Shown: positions 14,598 to 15,459 of the stretch, piece by piece
Layout of the letters: each line of letters opens with the position of its first letter
Numbering within the stretch: position 1 is the stretch's first letter
The notes under the pieces: generated by a model
Seen by the model: the letters and a program-made list of their open reading frames with translations, nothing else
Database searches by the model: none
What the model was told of the DNA's origin: nothing
Translations under genes and position numbers: made by a program
Assembly: GCA_017407375.1 (NCBI GenBank)
Contig: JAFQWT010000059.1
Coordinates: 1-15,459, forward strand
Reading direction: 5' to 3'
Length of the DNA: 15,459 nt
Source of the DNA: Clostridia bacterium
GTDB taxonomy: Bacteria > Bacillota > Clostridia > Oscillospirales > CAG-272

Positions 14598-15428
14598 ATG
14601 AAGAACGTATGCGTTATCACCGGCGGCGGCAGTGGCATGGGCCTTGAGGCCGCCAAGCTGATGCCGAAGGACAAGATCATCGTGCTGGCGGGCCGAACGG
14701 TTGCCAAGCTGGAGGGCGCCGTCCGTGAGCTGGAGGCGCTGGGCTTTGAGGCCTACGCCAAGGCGTGCGACACCTCCTCGCGCGAGAGCGTCCGTGAGCT
14801 GGCCGAATTTGCGGCGGGCCTTGGCGAGGTCAAGAACGTCATCAACTCGGCCGGCGTTTCCCCCGCGATGAACGGCACCCCCGAGAGCATTCTCAGGATC
14901 AACGCGCTTGGCACGGTGTACATGAACGAGGAGTTTTCCAAGGTGATGAACCCCGGCAGCGTCATTGTGGACGTGGCCTCGAACTCCGCCTATATCCTTC
15001 CCTCCTTCATCATTCCCAAAAAGGCCTATCCCCTCGCGGAGACCGATGAGGGTGCCTTCCTCAAGAAGCTCGCAAAGCGCGCCTCCCTGGCGAAGGGCGA
15101 CTACCACAAAAAGGGCTTTGCCTACTCACTGTCCAAGAACTTTGTGGTGTGGTACGCCAAGAAGTGCGCCTTTGAGTACGGCAAAAAGGGGATCCGTGTG
15201 GTGTCCCTGAGCCCCGGGCTGATCGCCACCGATATGGGCAACCTGGAGGCGAAGGACGGCGGTATGCTGATCCCCTTTGCCTGCGAGGAGCGCATGGGAG
15301 AGCCCTGTGAGCTGGGCTTTGCCCTGGCCACCGTGGCCGACGAGCGCAACGGCTACCTTGCGGGTGTCGACGTTCTTTGCGACGGCGGCAGCACCAACGG
15401 CATGAAGGAATTCAAGAAGAAAAAGTAA
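14598..15428 (+). CDS. SDR-family NAD(P)-dependent oxidoreductase with active-site insertion
   Basis: A 276-residue classical-type short-chain dehydrogenase. Cofactor motif TGGGSGMG (8-15); AGRT (31-34) after strand 2 has Arg instead of the acidic residue that marks NAD preference, so NADP(H) is likely. The NNAG motif appears as NSAG (83-86), then catalytic Asn102, Ser128 or Ser130, Tyr176 and Lys180 (YSLSK). Ser-to-Tyr spacing is about 46-48 residues instead of the usual 13 or so, owing to a lysine-rich insertion (about 134-172) that probably forms a substrate lid. The C-terminus has SPGLIATDMGN and the DVLCDGGS ending typical of the family. AGGAG lies 8 bases before the ATG. It is the last gene of the unit and is followed by a hairpin. 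Some hydroxysteroid and sugar-alcohol dehydrogenases have similar insertions; the substrate here is unknown. Confidence 0.88.
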   Translation: MKNVCVITGGGSGMGLEAAKLMPKDKIIVLAGRTVAKLEGAVRELEALGFEAYAKACDTSSRESVRELAEFAAGLGEVKNVINSAGVSPAMNGTPESILRINALGTVYMNEEFSKVMNPGSVIVDVASNSAYILPSFIIPKKAYPLAETDEGAFLKKLAKRASLAKGDYHKKGFAYSLSKNFVVWYAKKCAFEYGKKGIRVVSLSPGLIATDMGNLEAKDGGMLIPFACEERMGEPCELGFALATVADERNGYLAGVDVLCDGGSTNGMKEFKKKK

Positions 15429-15436
15429 AGAAGAAC

Positions 15437-15459
15437 CCGGGCTGCGTGATGCAGTCCGG
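15437..15459 (+). terminator. Probable terminator hairpin, cut by the window end
   Basis: CCGGGCTGC (15437-15445) pairs with GCAGTCCGG (15451-15459) around GTGAT, 9 bp with one G-T pair, starting 8 bases after the SDR stop. The expected T-run would lie just past the right edge. Confidence 0.65.

Overview
The window looks like chromosome from an anaerobic, endospore-forming, GC-rich Firmicute of the class Clostridia, probably a gut or similar anoxic inhabitant. Four things suggest this: the tail of a dipicolinate synthase subunit B gene (a spore-specific enzyme), a single-chain pyruvate:ferredoxin oxidoreductase, AGGAGG-type ribosome binding sites before nearly every gene, and sharply defined TTGACA-N17-TATAAT promoters and T-tailed terminators. 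No phage, insertion-sequence, CRISPR or plasmid genes are visible.

Left half (1-3610), small independent units: the end of dpaB; a convergent 539-residue protein fusing a drug/metabolite-type (EamA) transporter to a lysophospholipid-acyltransferase-like domain; a divergent small PQ-loop (SemiSWEET-like) membrane protein; a tRNA-Thr(GGT); and trpS. Each has its own promoter or terminator, and two stop codons lie inside terminator hairpins.

Centre (3700-7870): a monocistronic nifJ (PFOR) with an extended -10 promoter and a strong hairpin at the 5' end of its leader, followed by its terminator. Next comes a 443-bp gene-free stretch filled with 3.5 tandem copies of a 97-119 bp palindromic repeat. 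One inner stem shows a compensatory base-pair change between copies.

Right half (7873-15459), a probable carbohydrate or glycoconjugate utilisation locus around an AraC-type regulator. To the left, on the minus strand, are a divergent NagB-family sugar-phosphate isomerase/deaminase and a DUF4838-type glycosidase-like protein, closely coupled. To the right, on the plus strand, are the AraC regulator and then a three-gene unit: a second, unrecognised glycosidase-like protein, an alpha/beta hydrolase, and an SDR oxidoreductase with a long insertion. A perfect 8+8 bp palindrome lies in the promoter of that unit, and nested inverted repeats lie in the nagB/araC divergent region. Neither large glycosidase-like protein has a signal peptide, so the locus probably processes imported material in the cytoplasm. 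No transporter for it is visible. This locus is the best candidate for something undescribed, along with the structured repeat array and the transporter-acyltransferase fusion.
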